Assembly (NCBI GenBank): GCA_019059635.1
Contig: JAGVRJ010000011.1
Span: forward strand, 682,001 to 746,000
Direction of reading: 5' to 3'
DNA from: Proales similis
Lineage: Eukaryota; Rotifera; Eurotatoria; Ploima; Proalidae
Length of the DNA stretch: 64,000 bases
The position numbers were made by a program, and so were the translations under genes. A model generated the notes under the pieces. It made no database searches, was not told the origin of the DNA, and saw only the letters and a program-made list of their open reading frames with translations. How positions within the stretch are numbered: the first letter of the stretch is position 1; each line of letters opens with the position of its first letter. Positions 47,189 to 60,802 of the stretch are shown here, in pieces.

Positions 47189-48485
47189 CTTCGCATTTGA
47201 GTGTCTAAAACTTCTTGGTAATCGTTAGCAATGAGATGGGCTTCATGTTAATTTGACCGGCTTTATTAATAACCCAATTAGTTGTTCGTCATAATGAGAT
47301 CAGAATCGAATGCATTCACTCGCTTCTTCTGTTGATCGCGACCCGGCCAGCTATTTTCATTTGGTCGAAAACCGAAATCCCTATGCCGACCCAATTAGCC
47401 ATGACTCGATTTTTGTCCGAGGATCTCCTCAATTTACTTGAAGGTCTGTTACTTGTAGCATCCCTTTTCTTTTTTACCCTAATTTCTTCTATATTACCGA
47501 TTTGGTTGTGACTGACTACCCCAATGTTAATTTGTTATCTTATTAAACTATTTAGCCATGAAAACCAAAATTTTTATTAGGTCGGGACTAATTTAGGACA
47601 TAACTGAGAAAAAATGCCTATTCTTTTTGCTTGAATGCAGATCAAATTAAGCCAAAAACGGAAGACTGAAGATTTCACATAGGAGCGCATAGTTTCTGAA
47701 AGAAAAAAGTTAGAAATAATGATTAATACCAAATAAAGGAGCAAATGCTTAATTCCGAATGAAATTTCAAAAAAAATTGATTAAAACTGATCTAATGTTA
47801 AAAATGTATCAAAAAGGGTTTAAAGAGTTGAGTTTAAACATTTTTTCGACCAGAAACACAGACGACTGGGTCTTTTAACGCATGTGAACGAGTGTTACAT
47901 AAACTCTTATGTAAGCGTTTAATTATGCTTTGCATTGGGCATGCCGTAATAATACAAGCTAGCGTCACTCCGTTCAAAAACTCCTCGCGAAATAAACCGA
48001 TGTTGAATTTGGCGCTCATTTACCTAAATTTTGATTTAACAAATACTTGGATTGTGGAAGTACTTGAGATTAACTACAATTTCATCAGAATTGATAATTC
48101 CAACTAATTTTCTCAATTAAGCATAAAGAAAAAAAGTTTTGTAAGTTGGAAATATTGCGTCATTTTTTGCAGTTGTTGTTATTTTTACCATCAATTCAGT
48201 TAATTAATTGGCTTAAGAGCCAGTGATTAAGAAAGTGGTCAAGAAGACCAACCAAATGTCCGATTGTGTTTGCTTTCTACTAGTGGTGATCGACAGGCGT
48301 GTTTTCCGAGTAGTCTGAACAGTGCGCACGCGTTCTACAAGTCTGTATACTCGTGCCATAAATTAACCGAGGCGTTCTAGGAACGAACGCAGTGGCCTAC
48401 CCATATTTAGCCGAAGTTCAGCCAAAACAAACGCTTTCTAACATCAAAAGCGCTTAAAAACGTTATCTTTTATTTTATTTAGATA
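47189..48485. other. Divergent intergenic region
   Basis: About 1.3 kb between the UBR5 start and the orphan at 48486, AT-rich. Short frames at 47834-48107 on both strands have no recognisable content. Confidence 0.5.
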
Positions 48486-49264
48486 ATGTACACTCGCTTC
48501 AAGTCACAGAAGTCTGGTCTCAAGATTGGCCTAAACTCTTTGTCTAGTAAGGGACGCGTTGTCTCGGCACCTTCTACCATTACAGTTAGCACCAATCAAC
48601 AATCTAAGCCAAACGAAGGAATTGAAAAAAAATCAATAATCCGCGATAAAATCCATGAGACAGAGAGTGCAATAACTTCAAACGCCTGGATAGTGGTCAA
48701 ATCACCCAAAGATAATCAAAATATCAATCACAATTCAAATTCAAATATAATCTCTATTGAATTGTAAGCTTTAAAAGATCTACTCCAATTTATAGATATT
48801 TCAATTGTTTGCCCTTCTAAAAGATGTGATTCTCAGAAAACAAATTCAAAAGAGCCAGAAAAGACTAATGAACAAATAAATGACGAAGAAATTTTCGATT
48901 CAAACTGTATTTCATTCGTTCAATCATGTAAGCAAAATACTTTTATCCAACTTAAATTTTTTATGTGTAAAAATTTTTAGTATGGGAAAAATATCAAAAC
49001 GAATTAGGAACTGAGCAAGGCCCATGGAAACACGAAGACGGCGAGGCTCAATGTCCCCATTTGAATGGCTTTGTTGCCTTTGATATCGAAGATTGGTGGG
49101 CTCAACGGTCTATATCACTTCTTAATGCATCAAAAAGCGCAACGCCGATCAGTTCAACTGAAAAATGTTTTCCAATTCAAAATACTTTGTGCGCTAAGAA
49201 AAGGGCTCACTCTTCAATATCATTTAATAGTTTTACCACGGATCTTCGAATGTTTTTGGTCTAA
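48486..49264 (+). CDS. Orphan protein, 221 aa
   Basis: Three exons, 48486-48763, 48824-48927 and 48981-49264, keep one frame of 222 codons including the stop; introns of 60 and 53 nt fit the window. The N-terminus is basic (MYTRFKSQKSGLKIGLNSLS), followed by an Asn/Ser-rich linker. The last exon has a compact, probably folded motif (SLWEKYQNELGTEQGPWKHE, then CPHLNGFVAFDIEDWWAQRS). I do not recognise the family. The Trp-rich block looks conserved and would be the best query. An extra 3' exon is possible because the frame ends just after TTTTTGGTC. Confidence 0.55.
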
Positions 49265-49918
49265 GGCTCTTTATCAATCCAAAAAAATTCAAACAATACA
49301 AAAGCCAGCTTAAAAGTAGCCGAGAAGCTTTAGGTAATACTGTTGAATCACAGACGAAGTTTTTATCCCCCACTCTCTCTGCGTCTCTTTCCTGATCACC
49401 TGTTCAAAATTTTTATTTCTGTCTTAGTTTTTTCTCTCAAGCCATTCTCTCAAGGGTTTATTTAGCCTGAAGATTGGTAATCTCTTGTTCCCTCCAAGAA
49501 GGTTTATTCCTCCGAAAGGAAAATTGTTATTTATCTGTATTTACTATATCCAGTTTCCCACAAACTTTCATTTCTCATCTATTCATGTTTGAACCAGACA
49601 TTTTATCAAGGAAAAATCCTAACCATCCTTGTGTTTACTTTAATGATTTAAAAGTTTACTTTTCTTTAAAAAATCAACGAATAAAAATCAAACAAATTGA
49701 ATATTTGATTTGAAATTAAGCTATCAATACCAAAGGACACATTTTTCTACTCACTGTTCAAAAAAAGAAAGACAAGACTCAGGCAATTCTACCGGCTATG
49801 CCATCATAAGTTTTTTTCTATCATTTTAACGATAACTTATCTGTCACATGCCGCCGATGGGTTTTGCATTTTGTTGGAACAAATTAGCTTTCATAACCGA
49901 CTTTAGTTGCGTTTAAAG
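49265..49918. other. Intergenic between the orphan and MFSD8
   Basis: About 650 nt, AT-rich. An open frame at 49474-49713 has no recognisable product. No clear poly(A) hexamer except AATAAA near 49679. Confidence 0.5.
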
Positions 49919-51991
49919 ATGGATGAAAAAAAATCTCTACTCACCGACAGCTCCCAAGAGAGACTTCTGGCTTCATATGGCACGAGAAGCGCTTTAGAAA
50001 GGTAATTCAAGTGCTCTCTTATCATTGAAATCCTATTATTCTTAAATATTGTGTTGAACAATCAGACAACAAAAGTTTAAATGGGTTGTTCCCTCTCAAG
50101 AAAATGAGGAAGCCAATCTAGATAGATTTTTCTCTATTAAGCTTTGTTACTTTTGCATGTTTCTGAGTGCAGTCGGATTTACAATTACCATAAGCTCTAT
50201 GTGGCCATTTCTTCGCGAAGTAATTTGCCAGTTTTAAGAAGACTTAAAATTTAAAAAAAAACATTTAACTAGATTGATGATCAAACCGACACAACTTTTT
50301 TCGGCTGGATCGTTTCGTCATTTTCAGTGGGCCAATTGATTGCTTCACCCCTATTCGGTTACTGGGCAAATAAAATCCGCTACCATAAAACACCCCTATT
50401 ATTCACCATGATATTGAACATTCTTGGAAATGTCCTTTATCTGTACCTGCAAAGTACTCCGCTCATTAATTGGGGCCGTCCCCGAATGTGGATGCTGATC
50501 GCACGTCTTATTATCGGCTCAGGAGCGTGTAAATTAAACTAGATTAAAATAAATTGGCAAAATTTTTATTAATTAAATAAGCGGGAGCTGCCTTAATCCG
50601 CTCATACGCTTCATCGGCAACGAATGTAGACGAGAGGACATCAGTTCTTGCAAATCTATCTGCTAGCCAAGGCCTAGGCTTTATCATGTAATAACAGCTT
50701 AAAACATTTATTTTATTTGTTCCTAATATGGTCGATTACGAAGTGGACCAACTCTTCAAGCAATTTTTGTACCGCTCGGATACCCTGGAGTTATCAACTC
50801 ATCATATTTTCATCTTAACCTTTATACCTGTCCAGCTCTTCTTTCAATTGTGCTCTACGTCATCCTAATGCTTTTATTTGCGTTCAAGTTTAATGAATAT
50901 GTTGTTCTCGATACTTTTTCAATTAACTCCGTATCATTAGACTCCGGTAATTGTTATTAACCAACTAAGAAACCAAGTTTTTGATTGATTTAAACTTAAA
51001 GATTTGAGTAATTCGTTAAATAGATCATTCAAGTTAGACCATTTAGCCATCGGACTATCCCTGCTTCTCTTCTTTTTAAACTGTTTCGTATTCAGTTTTT
51101 ACGAAACGTAACTACTTCTTCAATCTAGTTTGCGTCTTAAATTTAGAGCTTTTTGTCTAGGTTAAGTACACCTTTAACAATCGACATGTATGCTTGGTCA
51201 AAAGAACAAGCAACACTCTATAACGGAATTATTCTAGGAGCTTATGGTATTCTAGCTGTGGTAATTGTACTAGCTACCAAAATACTTGCTCGGAAGTATA
51301 AAAGAAAATTTTGAATTTTCATCTATCTATTGATGCATTACTTAACAATTCAAAGGTTCAAGGAGAAGCTTTTAATGCTTTTTGGTTACACTATTTTATT
51401 TGTATCTATTGTAACTTTACTTCCGTGGGGTAATGAGTATCCATCAGTTCCGAGTCCAGGTAAAATGCACATAATTTGAGTTTAACCTTTTTTTAAGAAA
51501 ATTCCAATAGATATCCAACCTGGTTTTAAAAACATTACTTTGACTACATTTCGCACCACACTCAGTCTGCAAACACCTCAACCATCTCGAGGTTGCCCAT
51601 TGGAGTACGACTGGTGTTTTTATACTCCTGTAATCAAGTTATATCAATTCCTAATCGGATTCGGCCTTTTCATGTTTGGCTATTCAATAGCCAATGTAAT
51701 GTCGTTTGCAATCTACTCAAAACTTCTAGGCCCAAAGCCTCAGGTTTTTTAATCATTTGAGCATAAAATTTCGCCTTAAATGCTCATTGAAAGGTTTTTA
51801 AGGGCACTATGATGGGACTTTTAACTAGTGCGGGCTCTTTAGCAAGGGCGGTTGGCCCAGTTGCAGTCTCTTTTTTATATGGACACTATGGACCGCGAGT
51901 TTCGTTCATCACTCTAGGCGGTGTTGTTCTTATAACGATTTTGATTATAATAATAACCTACAAGCGCTATGAACCTTACAAGTTCACCTAA
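49919..51991 (+). CDS. MFSD8: MFSD8/CLN7 lysosomal major-facilitator transporter
   Basis: Lysosomal membrane transporter of the major facilitator superfamily; human MFSD8/CLN7 conducts chloride and is mutated in neuronal ceroid lipofuscinosis. Starts [17 protein letters not shown] with an early dileucine (RLL), a plausible lysosomal sorting signal. About ten short exons match MFSD8 in order: [22 protein letters not shown] (TM1), [26 protein letters not shown] (TM2 with MFS loop), [26 protein letters not shown]-like TM4-TM5 exons around 50620-50690, [26 protein letters not shown] (TM7-TM8), [65 protein letters not shown] and a final TM ending YKRYEPYKF. Convergent with the minus-strand gene at 52148. 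Confidence 0.93.
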
Positions 51992-52147
51992 ATCTGTTGA
52001 ATAATGAAACATCCGTGATACGATTTGAGTTTATTTAAGCACTTAATAATCTTTCCACAACGATATATTATTTTTTTGAGCAATTTTTAACAACCGCCTT
52101 CAGAAGAGTTGCTTCTCTTATTTTAATTTTTTCTCTCATCTCGTCCT

Positions 52148-53316
52148 TTAAATAAATTGAATTAAGCCATGAAGTGAAACATGATTGGATTTTCGAACCT
52201 TGAAATGGGTCACTAGCTCATTGCTCACTTCAAATATAGCTTTCTGAGCTTCTTCAACGCTTAAATCCATAAAACGAGATTGAACCTCTGAACATGTCTG
52301 TTCATCAATTTCGGGTTCAAATGACTCCGCTTGTTTTGTGCACTCTCCTAACTCAAATTTTTCTGGAGCCTTAATTTATGTAATCATATACATCTTAAAT
52401 AAAATATCTTTTGTTTTTCTTACTTTCTCATGTTTAATGATGAAATTTTGAAAAGTCGATTCTGAAATTGACTCGGCTAAGGGGGGCGGAAAATTAATTT
52501 CAGCTTGAAATGGATCCATCACTTTTAACTGTGACAAAAATATAATTTGGAAAAAAAACGAGAATGAATAGATCATTTAATTATTTACGAATTTTTTAAT
52601 AGGCAAGACTTGTTGTTTCGTGCTGAATACCAATTTGTATAGTCGGTAGTTTTGAAAAAAGCTTTGGTTTAAGTTATTTGATCAGTTCGCGTTTATACCA
52701 ATCTTTATGACAACAACAAAACTTACGTTCTAATAAGGTGTTCAATTATTGATTTAATTTCTTTTTCTTCAAAACACATATTGCAACTCTGTAATTCATC
52801 AACAATCTCATAAAATTTTCTAATTGTTTCGGTTAGAGGAAGCGACTCTATTCCAGGTCGAATGATACAATCCGTATATTCCAATGATTAAATTGACTTA
52901 AACTCACCTGTCAAAGAGCCTAATAAGGAGTGTATTACCGAAAAATATAGTGAAATCTTTTCCTCGCTTAGCTTTTCCCTTCTTGCTGCCCACCAGTATT
53001 GCGTTACATAGAAATCAACAATACATGCTTGCTTCAAATCAAATTCATACTCTTCCAATCCGAAAGCTCGAGCAAAATATCTTAAAAAATTTCTAATGCG
53101 AATAAAATCTTAAAACTGCTAAAAAGATTACCGTTCAGCTTCTTCTGAATCAAAATATGCCAAGTTCTGAATCTGATCTCGATTTAAATACTTCCACAAC
53201 AATTGTGAACTTTTGGCTGGTAAATTTTCCTCCGACTTAATCTTGAGCTTGAGTCTTTAAGTTATAAATAAGTCTGCCAAAAAAATTACCAATGAGGCCT
53301 TCGACTTCTTAGACAT
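52148..53316 (-). CDS. Probable cilia protein CFAP119 (CCDC189/C16orf93)-like
   Basis: Minus-strand exons: MSKKSKASL (53316 down), ENLPAKSSQLLWKYLNRDQIQNLAYFDSEEAE, FLRYFARAFGLEEYEFDLKQACIVDFYVTQYWWAARREKLSEEKISLYFSVIHSLL, GIESLPLTETIRKFYEIVDELQSCNMCFEEKEIKSIIEHLIR, VMDPFQAEINFPPPLAESISESTFQNFIIKHEK, and a last exon ending SLHGLIQFI at 52148. The pattern (short opening, DFY..qyww, EEKISLYFSVIHSLL, PFxxxxF, then a final helix) resembles the DUF4464 proteins (CFAP119/CCDC189), a family tied to motile cilia. This is recognition by overall pattern and is weaker than for neighbouring genes. Exon limits are approximate. Confidence 0.5.
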
Positions 53317-54245
53317 TTTAGCTTGTTTCCCTTCAAGTTATTTTAGACTCGCTTTTATATTCCTTTAGGAATAAGGCGAGTTGCATAGCAACAAAGATAG
53401 AATTGCATAAATCATAAAGGTGTAGTCGGTTTGTCTTAGCTTAAGTTAGTAAAGAAAAAAATTATCTAAACTAATTTACCGAACAGAGGATAACGTTTTC
53501 CTAGACGGTCTTTTCGTCTATCATCTTTATGTTGACTTACTCCTGGTTTTTGTTTCTAATTGATTCTAATTGTGTCTGATTTTCGGCATATATTTTAGCC
53601 CCCTCCATATTTCCTTACTCGATCGCTTTTTTCTATTTGAATTTTTCTGAATGAGCATCTTTTTCACACTTTTTCGCATTTCGTTTTATTTCTTTTTCAG
53701 CGAACTAGAAGTTTTCTGAAGTCGAAAAAATATAATTTAAACATTCTTAAAGATATTTAAAATTTCAGGCATACTCTCCATGGCGCTCATGTCGTTTCCC
53801 ATTTTATCTTGCCATTTTGAAACAAAGATTAGACGAGGGTATGATCGAAATTTCGATCGAAACATAGATGTTTTTCAAAAAGTTGATGATTAGATCCACT
53901 TGACAGAGTTTGCTATTAACTTTTTTCTCAAAAAAATTTCGATCTGGCTGTTATAAAACATGGCCTTTATATAAATATCTTTAAGTTTGCTCCCAAAAAG
54001 AGTTAAAAAAGATCTATCATTAAAATTTCTAAATTACTTATTCTCGTACCAAAATCATTGAATAAATGTGAGATCATGCCAGAATGCTTATTTAATTATT
54101 GGTATTATTCTATAATAGAAGCAAAATGTGTAAACCATGTCTCAAAAGCGTTTTTTTAATGCTGTTTATTTACTTATAATATTTACTTTTGGTTAGAATC
54201 ATAAAAAATTAGCCCCAAAATAAAATGCTATGAAAGAATAATTAA
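53317..54245. other. Intergenic region
   Basis: AT-rich 0.9 kb between two same-strand genes. Contains the probable OTUD7 3' UTR (TTTATT near 54166). No coding signal. Confidence 0.5.
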
Positions 54246-55931
54246 TCAGAACTGACTTGGATTAGTTTGTGCAACTTCATTTTTAGCAGAATAGCTCACT
54301 GGACAAGCAATTTGAACCGGATGTAGTGTTTCATTGCTATTTGACTCTTCATCGATTGATCTTTGAGCCTCTGTGTCTTGTGTTTTTTGAAGCTCGGTTT
54401 GATGCATAAAACGTTGCCGCGCGGAGTGAAGATAATTTTGGAACACATTATCTAGCTTGTTTGCTTTGGCAAGATTTAGCTTGAGAGCTAAAATGCATCT
54501 GCGGCTCGAAATAGTATCCAACAGGTTATTCCAATTTTGGTATGTGATTGTCTTGTGATAGACTGTATCGTTATTCATTGAGCAACCCAGAGTGGTCGCG
54601 CTAGTCAGTCTAATTCCGTTTTCGGAATTAGCGTTATTACGCCTGAAAATGTTTAAAATCTTTCGAAACTTTAAATTTACAGTATTTATACGCCCAAATT
54701 GCTTCTCTGACTGAGCAACTTTCACGTTGTTTATTAGGACGCGACTTCCACCAGAATTTGTTGGTTGGGCACGGTCTCGTCTTATACTAGGATCGATTAA
54801 TTCTATTTTGATCAGATCTGTGTAAAGTTGAAGTAGTTTCATTTTCTCAGTCCCTGATAGCTCGATTGCGTCGATTGAGTGTTTTTTCCAATCAAAATCA
54901 GCTCCTGGATCGCATGCAAAATGTATCGGCAACGGCTCACGATTTGAATAGGTCACAGGAATCACTGAAAATGGTGCGTATCCCTGCAAACTTCTATTCA
55001 CATGTTCAATATAGCCTGTATCTCTGACTTGTTGCTTAAGTTGATGATAAACAAGCTGGAACTCGTTATCCATTAAAACCAATGGGCTAAAATGACCTGA
55101 ATCATATGCAATCACCAAAGGATGCCTATTGCATTTAGAAGGATCACACTCTAAAGGCAAATAAATACCGCCGAATGGTATTGGGGAGAGAGGTTCACCA
55201 TCAAAATCATGGAGGATTGTGTCAGACACAATTATAATCGGTCGTCTTAATATATGTGCTAAAAGGAAGACATGAAACTCCTCAAGACTTTCAAAGTAGA
55301 TGCCGCCGTCGGTATCATTGGAGATAGACTGATTGCTTACTCGAGGCTCGTATGAAGATAACTTGAGTAATGAATTCCACTCTTTGGTCCATTCTTGATC
55401 ATTGTATACCAGGCCATAGCTTAGATTTAGTCGAAGCTGTTCAAACTTCCAACGCCGATATAATGGACTAGAATGCTCTCCAATATTTTCTAGACTAAGG
55501 TGAAGGGCTTTTCGAAGAATTAAGTTTCGATCGTGCAGTCCCCAAATAGCAAGGGAAACAGCATGAAGGAGACAATTACCATCACCCGTTGTCATCAGTG
55601 CATAAAGAGGGCGGCATACATTTTCCCATTCATCTTGGGACCACCAGTTTAAATGGCCAGATTCCAGCAATGCTTGTTGGGTAGATTGTTCAATGAGATC
55701 ATTTTCGAGAAACTCTTTGAATTTATGATCTTCGATTTTTTCCAGATTCGGAAGCATGAATGAATGGCTAGTAAGATTGGAACGCAAGTATAACATGCCA
55801 TCAGAGTCGGTTACTAGACCCGTTTTGATAGACTCGCGCGCTTCATTAAAAATAGGCTCGTTGGCCAGGACTTTTGAGAAGCCCCGGGTAAGCGTTAGTC
55901 CACGCGAGTGTGTGGCCTTATTGCCGCTCAT
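54246..55931 (-). CDS. OTUD7 (Cezanne)-family deubiquitinase
   Basis: A20-subfamily OTU cysteine protease; mammalian Cezanne (OTUD7B) prefers K11-linked ubiquitin chains. Single exon, 561 aa. The N-terminus LTRGFSKVLAN matches the human RGFSCVLPD segment. The catalytic domain includes LIEQSTQQALLESGHLNWW, TTGDGNCLLHAVSLAIWGLHDRNL (catalytic Cys120), WKFEQLRLNLSYGLVYNDQEW, YFESLEEFHVFLLAHILRRPIIIVSDT (two blocks), PFGGIYLPLECDPSKCNRHPLVIAYDSGHFSPLV (catalytic His280) and LPIHFACDPGADFDW. The remaining about 190 residues are low in conservation. Human OTUD7A/B have an N-terminal UBA domain and a C-terminal A20 zinc finger; neither is visible here. OTUD7A versus B cannot be chosen. Confidence 0.93.
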   Translation of the reverse strand: MSGNKATHSRGLTLTRGFSKVLANEPIFNEARESIKTGLVTDSDGMLYLRSNLTSHSFMLPNLEKIEDHKFKEFLENDLIEQSTQQALLESGHLNWWSQDEWENVCRPLYALMTTGDGNCLLHAVSLAIWGLHDRNLILRKALHLSLENIGEHSSPLYRRWKFEQLRLNLSYGLVYNDQEWTKEWNSLLKLSSYEPRVSNQSISNDTDGGIYFESLEEFHVFLLAHILRRPIIIVSDTILHDFDGEPLSPIPFGGIYLPLECDPSKCNRHPLVIAYDSGHFSPLVLMDNEFQLVYHQLKQQVRDTGYIEHVNRSLQGYAPFSVIPVTYSNREPLPIHFACDPGADFDWKKHSIDAIELSGTEKMKLLQLYTDLIKIELIDPSIRRDRAQPTNSGGSRVLINNVKVAQSEKQFGRINTVNLKFRKILNIFRRNNANSENGIRLTSATTLGCSMNNDTVYHKTITYQNWNNLLDTISSRRCILALKLNLAKANKLDNVFQNYLHSARQRFMHQTELQKTQDTEAQRSIDEESNSNETLHPVQIACPVSYSAKNEVAQTNPSQF

Positions 55932-56423
55932 ATCGCACGAGTTGTTTTCCTTTTTGCACTTTTCATTCGCTTTGCTTTCTTGCCAGTTCTATTCTATTAT
56001 ATCCAAAATTGTCTCTACTTGCAGATTAATCATCGTTGCGAAAAAGCCGTCATCGTACAATCCCTCTTTTCTTATTATGATTTTAGTGTCTTGCAACCTA
56101 CATAATTTATTCCTAATTTATCGCGATGTTTTCAAAATGTTCTTGTTTCTAAATGTCATTTTTTAACCTCCAACACAATACATGACCGCTATTGTACTAA
56201 GTGGATTCATTCAATCCATAATCGTTTGACATTGTTGTCTTTTAACAATCAAACATACTGATTTCTTGTATTTGGAGGTCTTGCATCAGTTCAGTTGAGG
56301 TTTTAACAATTTTAAAGTCTGACTGTGCCGATTTATTTACATAAAAAGTAAAAGTTCATAAATAGGTTGCATTCGATTGTTAATTAAAAAACTATTAAAC
56401 TTAGCTGCCGGTTGGATTTCTTA
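55932..56423. other. Intergenic region
   Basis: About 490 nt between OTUD7 and ETNPPL (both minus). A plus frame running 55756-56166 overlaps OTUD7 and looks like chance. Confidence 0.5.
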
Positions 56424-58214
<1,791 letters not shown>

Positions 58215-58385
58215 CTAAAAATAATAACTTTTAAAATAAATATTATTTCGAATGGACTTCTTCAATCATCGATTGTTTGAGCCACATATGAAATCGGCTC
58301 AATAAGAATATTTAACTTTATTTGAGTGACGATTTTATGACTTTATAATAGCTGAGATAAATGAATTATTATGGTCTCTTAACTC

Positions 58386-60139
58386 TTAAAATTGAAGTGT
58401 GAGTCCTTTATAGGCAGCATTCGAGCAAATATCGATTGAAGAGCCACCTCCACACGACGCAACCATTTTAGCGCCCTTCATTGCTGGATTGACTTCAACA
58501 GCGTAAACGCTACTCGAACTCGTTTCTATTTGGCACTTGAGTTTTGCATCAAAGGAATGGAAATAGAGTTGATTTCTATTTCCTCCGGTAATTATCTAAC
58601 CCACCATACTTAGCATTTACTTTCTACTGCACAAATTATGATTTTAATTACCAGTTCGTTAACCATTTTGCAGACATTTGGCACATACGTCTCGTCGCTA
58701 AACTCAGGCACGCACATTGGTTTCATTGAACGAAGATGCCAAAGAGCAAGTCGAGGACCTCCTCCACAAGCCTGTTATACACATTTGCTATTATTTTACA
58801 ACTCTCTAATAAACAGGTTGTAACAAAACGTACAAGCCAATTTTCGTCATCGACTGCCACACACTGAATAAAGCGCCCTAGTTGCGGTCGAGCACACTCC
58901 TGGTTAACGTGGTCGAAAGTCTAATTGTGGAATGAAAAAAATACACAATAAGACACCAACCTGGCTTTCAAAAGGTTTTATGGTCGCAACTGTGTCATGT
59001 GAACGTAAATCTTACAGTTGATCACGATTTAGTTTTAAGCTTATTTTATCAAGTTCACACCTTTCTCACCCCATATCTTAACATGTCCATTTTCACTTGC
59101 TGATACTAACTCTCGTTCACCGTTTTTTAAAACAATTTGTTGAATACATTCATCATGGGTGTGAATCTGGAACTTTGGATGATTGAATTAAAGGTTGACT
59201 AATTTTTAAGATCTAAAGTTTAAATCATGCAAAAACCATTTGCTGAGTAGTTTCAATATCATAACCAAGGATGCGACCGTCGCTACAAGCTGCATATAAA
59301 TGCTTCTCTCCTCCCTAATGAAAAACAATTTTCATCGCATATGTTCTGAAATAGGGGAATTAAGAGTAGGAGCACGCAGCCTTCCCACTTTTGCCACGAG
59401 GCAATCACGTTTCTCACTTTTGACTTGGTTGCGCAAAAGCTATTTGCTTCTACTGATAGCGTATGCTCGCTAAAATTAAAATGCGTTGAGTCAGATAATA
59501 AAATATTCAAAAGAAAAAATATTTTCTGTTCTAACTTAAGCTGACTTTGATTCAGGCAAATGCGGAAATGTACTTTGGGCCCAGTCTTATAAATTTGTTA
59601 TCATTAATCACTTCAAATCGACTAAATCATTTAAACAGAAAACTTACCAGACAGTGAACCAACTCTTTCCATTTATACGCGACTAATTCATTCGATCGAG
59701 CACTTTGATTAGAAGATATATACAGATATATGCAACAAGACGGGTTTTAATAATTAAAGCCGACATACCAAAGGACATAATCATTTACACATTCAAGTGA
59801 GTAAAGACTGCTTGTACTGACTTGAAAAGTAAAAAAAAAAACAAGTTAGGTATTTTCGCTCAGTCTTATGTTTGAAACATTTATGGGAATACCTTTGATT
59901 TTATTAAGCGGAGTCGGATCTTCTCTTAAAATGACTCGATCCTTTAACTGATCTTTAATTCTAACTTGCCAGAACCATGAACGGGCAATAATAATTATGT
60001 AGCTGCGATGCGCCTCACTTGTAGACGGCTATGTAGCCAAAATTGTCGCAAATAGCTAGATGCTTTCCATCCAAGCTGAACTTTGCATCGAATAGAGTTC
60101 TATAGAGCTCTGTCAAAGCATCATGCTGCTCAAACATTG
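58386..60139 (-). CDS. THOC6: THO complex subunit 6 (WD repeat)
   Basis: WD40 propeller of the THO/TREX mRNA-export complex. Eight or so short exons on minus. Start MFEQHDALTELYRTLFDAKFSLDGKHLAICDNFGYIAVYK (aligned blocks match human [32 protein letters not shown]), then fragments with WD-type strands, and ACGGGPRLALWHLRSMKP (human VCGGGPALTLWHLRSSTP), a diagnostic match. The C-terminus is AYKGLTLQF, as in human GYRAFSLSF. Middle exons (58900-59900) were read only in part; splice limits there are not certain. The frame is open slightly above the chosen ATG. Divergent from DNAI1 across 0.66 kb. Confidence 0.85.
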
Positions 60140-60802
60140 TATTAGTTCTTTGCTTTGCTGAGCCTTTTTCAAAGAATAATATCCACAATTTCTGTAGAAA
60201 TATCTAGTACAAGTAGAAAGGAAAAATTTACGATGCAAAACAAGAGTTCCTTGTGATAAATACTTATTCACAATTCCAATAAATTAAAACTCTACAAGAA
60301 AGTCTAGGCTATAGGCGCCAAATAGAACACGAAAAATTGAGACAAATTTGATTATTTATTCTCTCTTAAGGGCTTTAAGAGACGCTGCAAAAATTGAGCC
60401 GGGGAAAAAAGGGAATTAAAGGGACACGATAAGGGAATTGAAAATTACAATTGTGACTGAACAAGATTTGTTGAGAAAAACGAATAAAATAGCATAAAGC
60501 TGTGTCAATCATGTGTTATTCTAAGCGTCTAAATCTTATTTATATTTTCAATCTACAAAAACAAATTCTGTGAACCCAGATGGAGAAAATGGTGGTGATA
60601 TAATTTGAGAGAAATTCATCAATAAAAAAATAAAAAGTTTAAAAAAAGACCAAGTCACCAATTTTAAATCATGAAGACTCTTTCGAACCAATACGTCGTC
60701 TGAATGCGGTTTCAAGAAGAGTGATCCGAATGATTAAGGCAATAAAAATTATCGATTCGGTTAAGCTTATTATTAAAATAAACCAAAGAACCTTTTGAAT
60801 AG
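60140..60802. other. Divergent intergenic region
   Basis: Between THOC6 and DNAI1. The first coding exon or 5' UTR of DNAI1 probably lies in the right part. Otherwise AT-rich with nothing recognisable. Confidence 0.5.

Noticed and set aside
47834-48107. Short frames upstream of the 48486 gene
   Set aside because: AT-rich, on both strands, no conserved motif.
55756-56166. 136-codon plus-strand frame with hydrophobic stretches
   Set aside because: The first part is antisense to the OTUD7 start; the remainder is AT-rich and Leu/Phe-rich with no start context.
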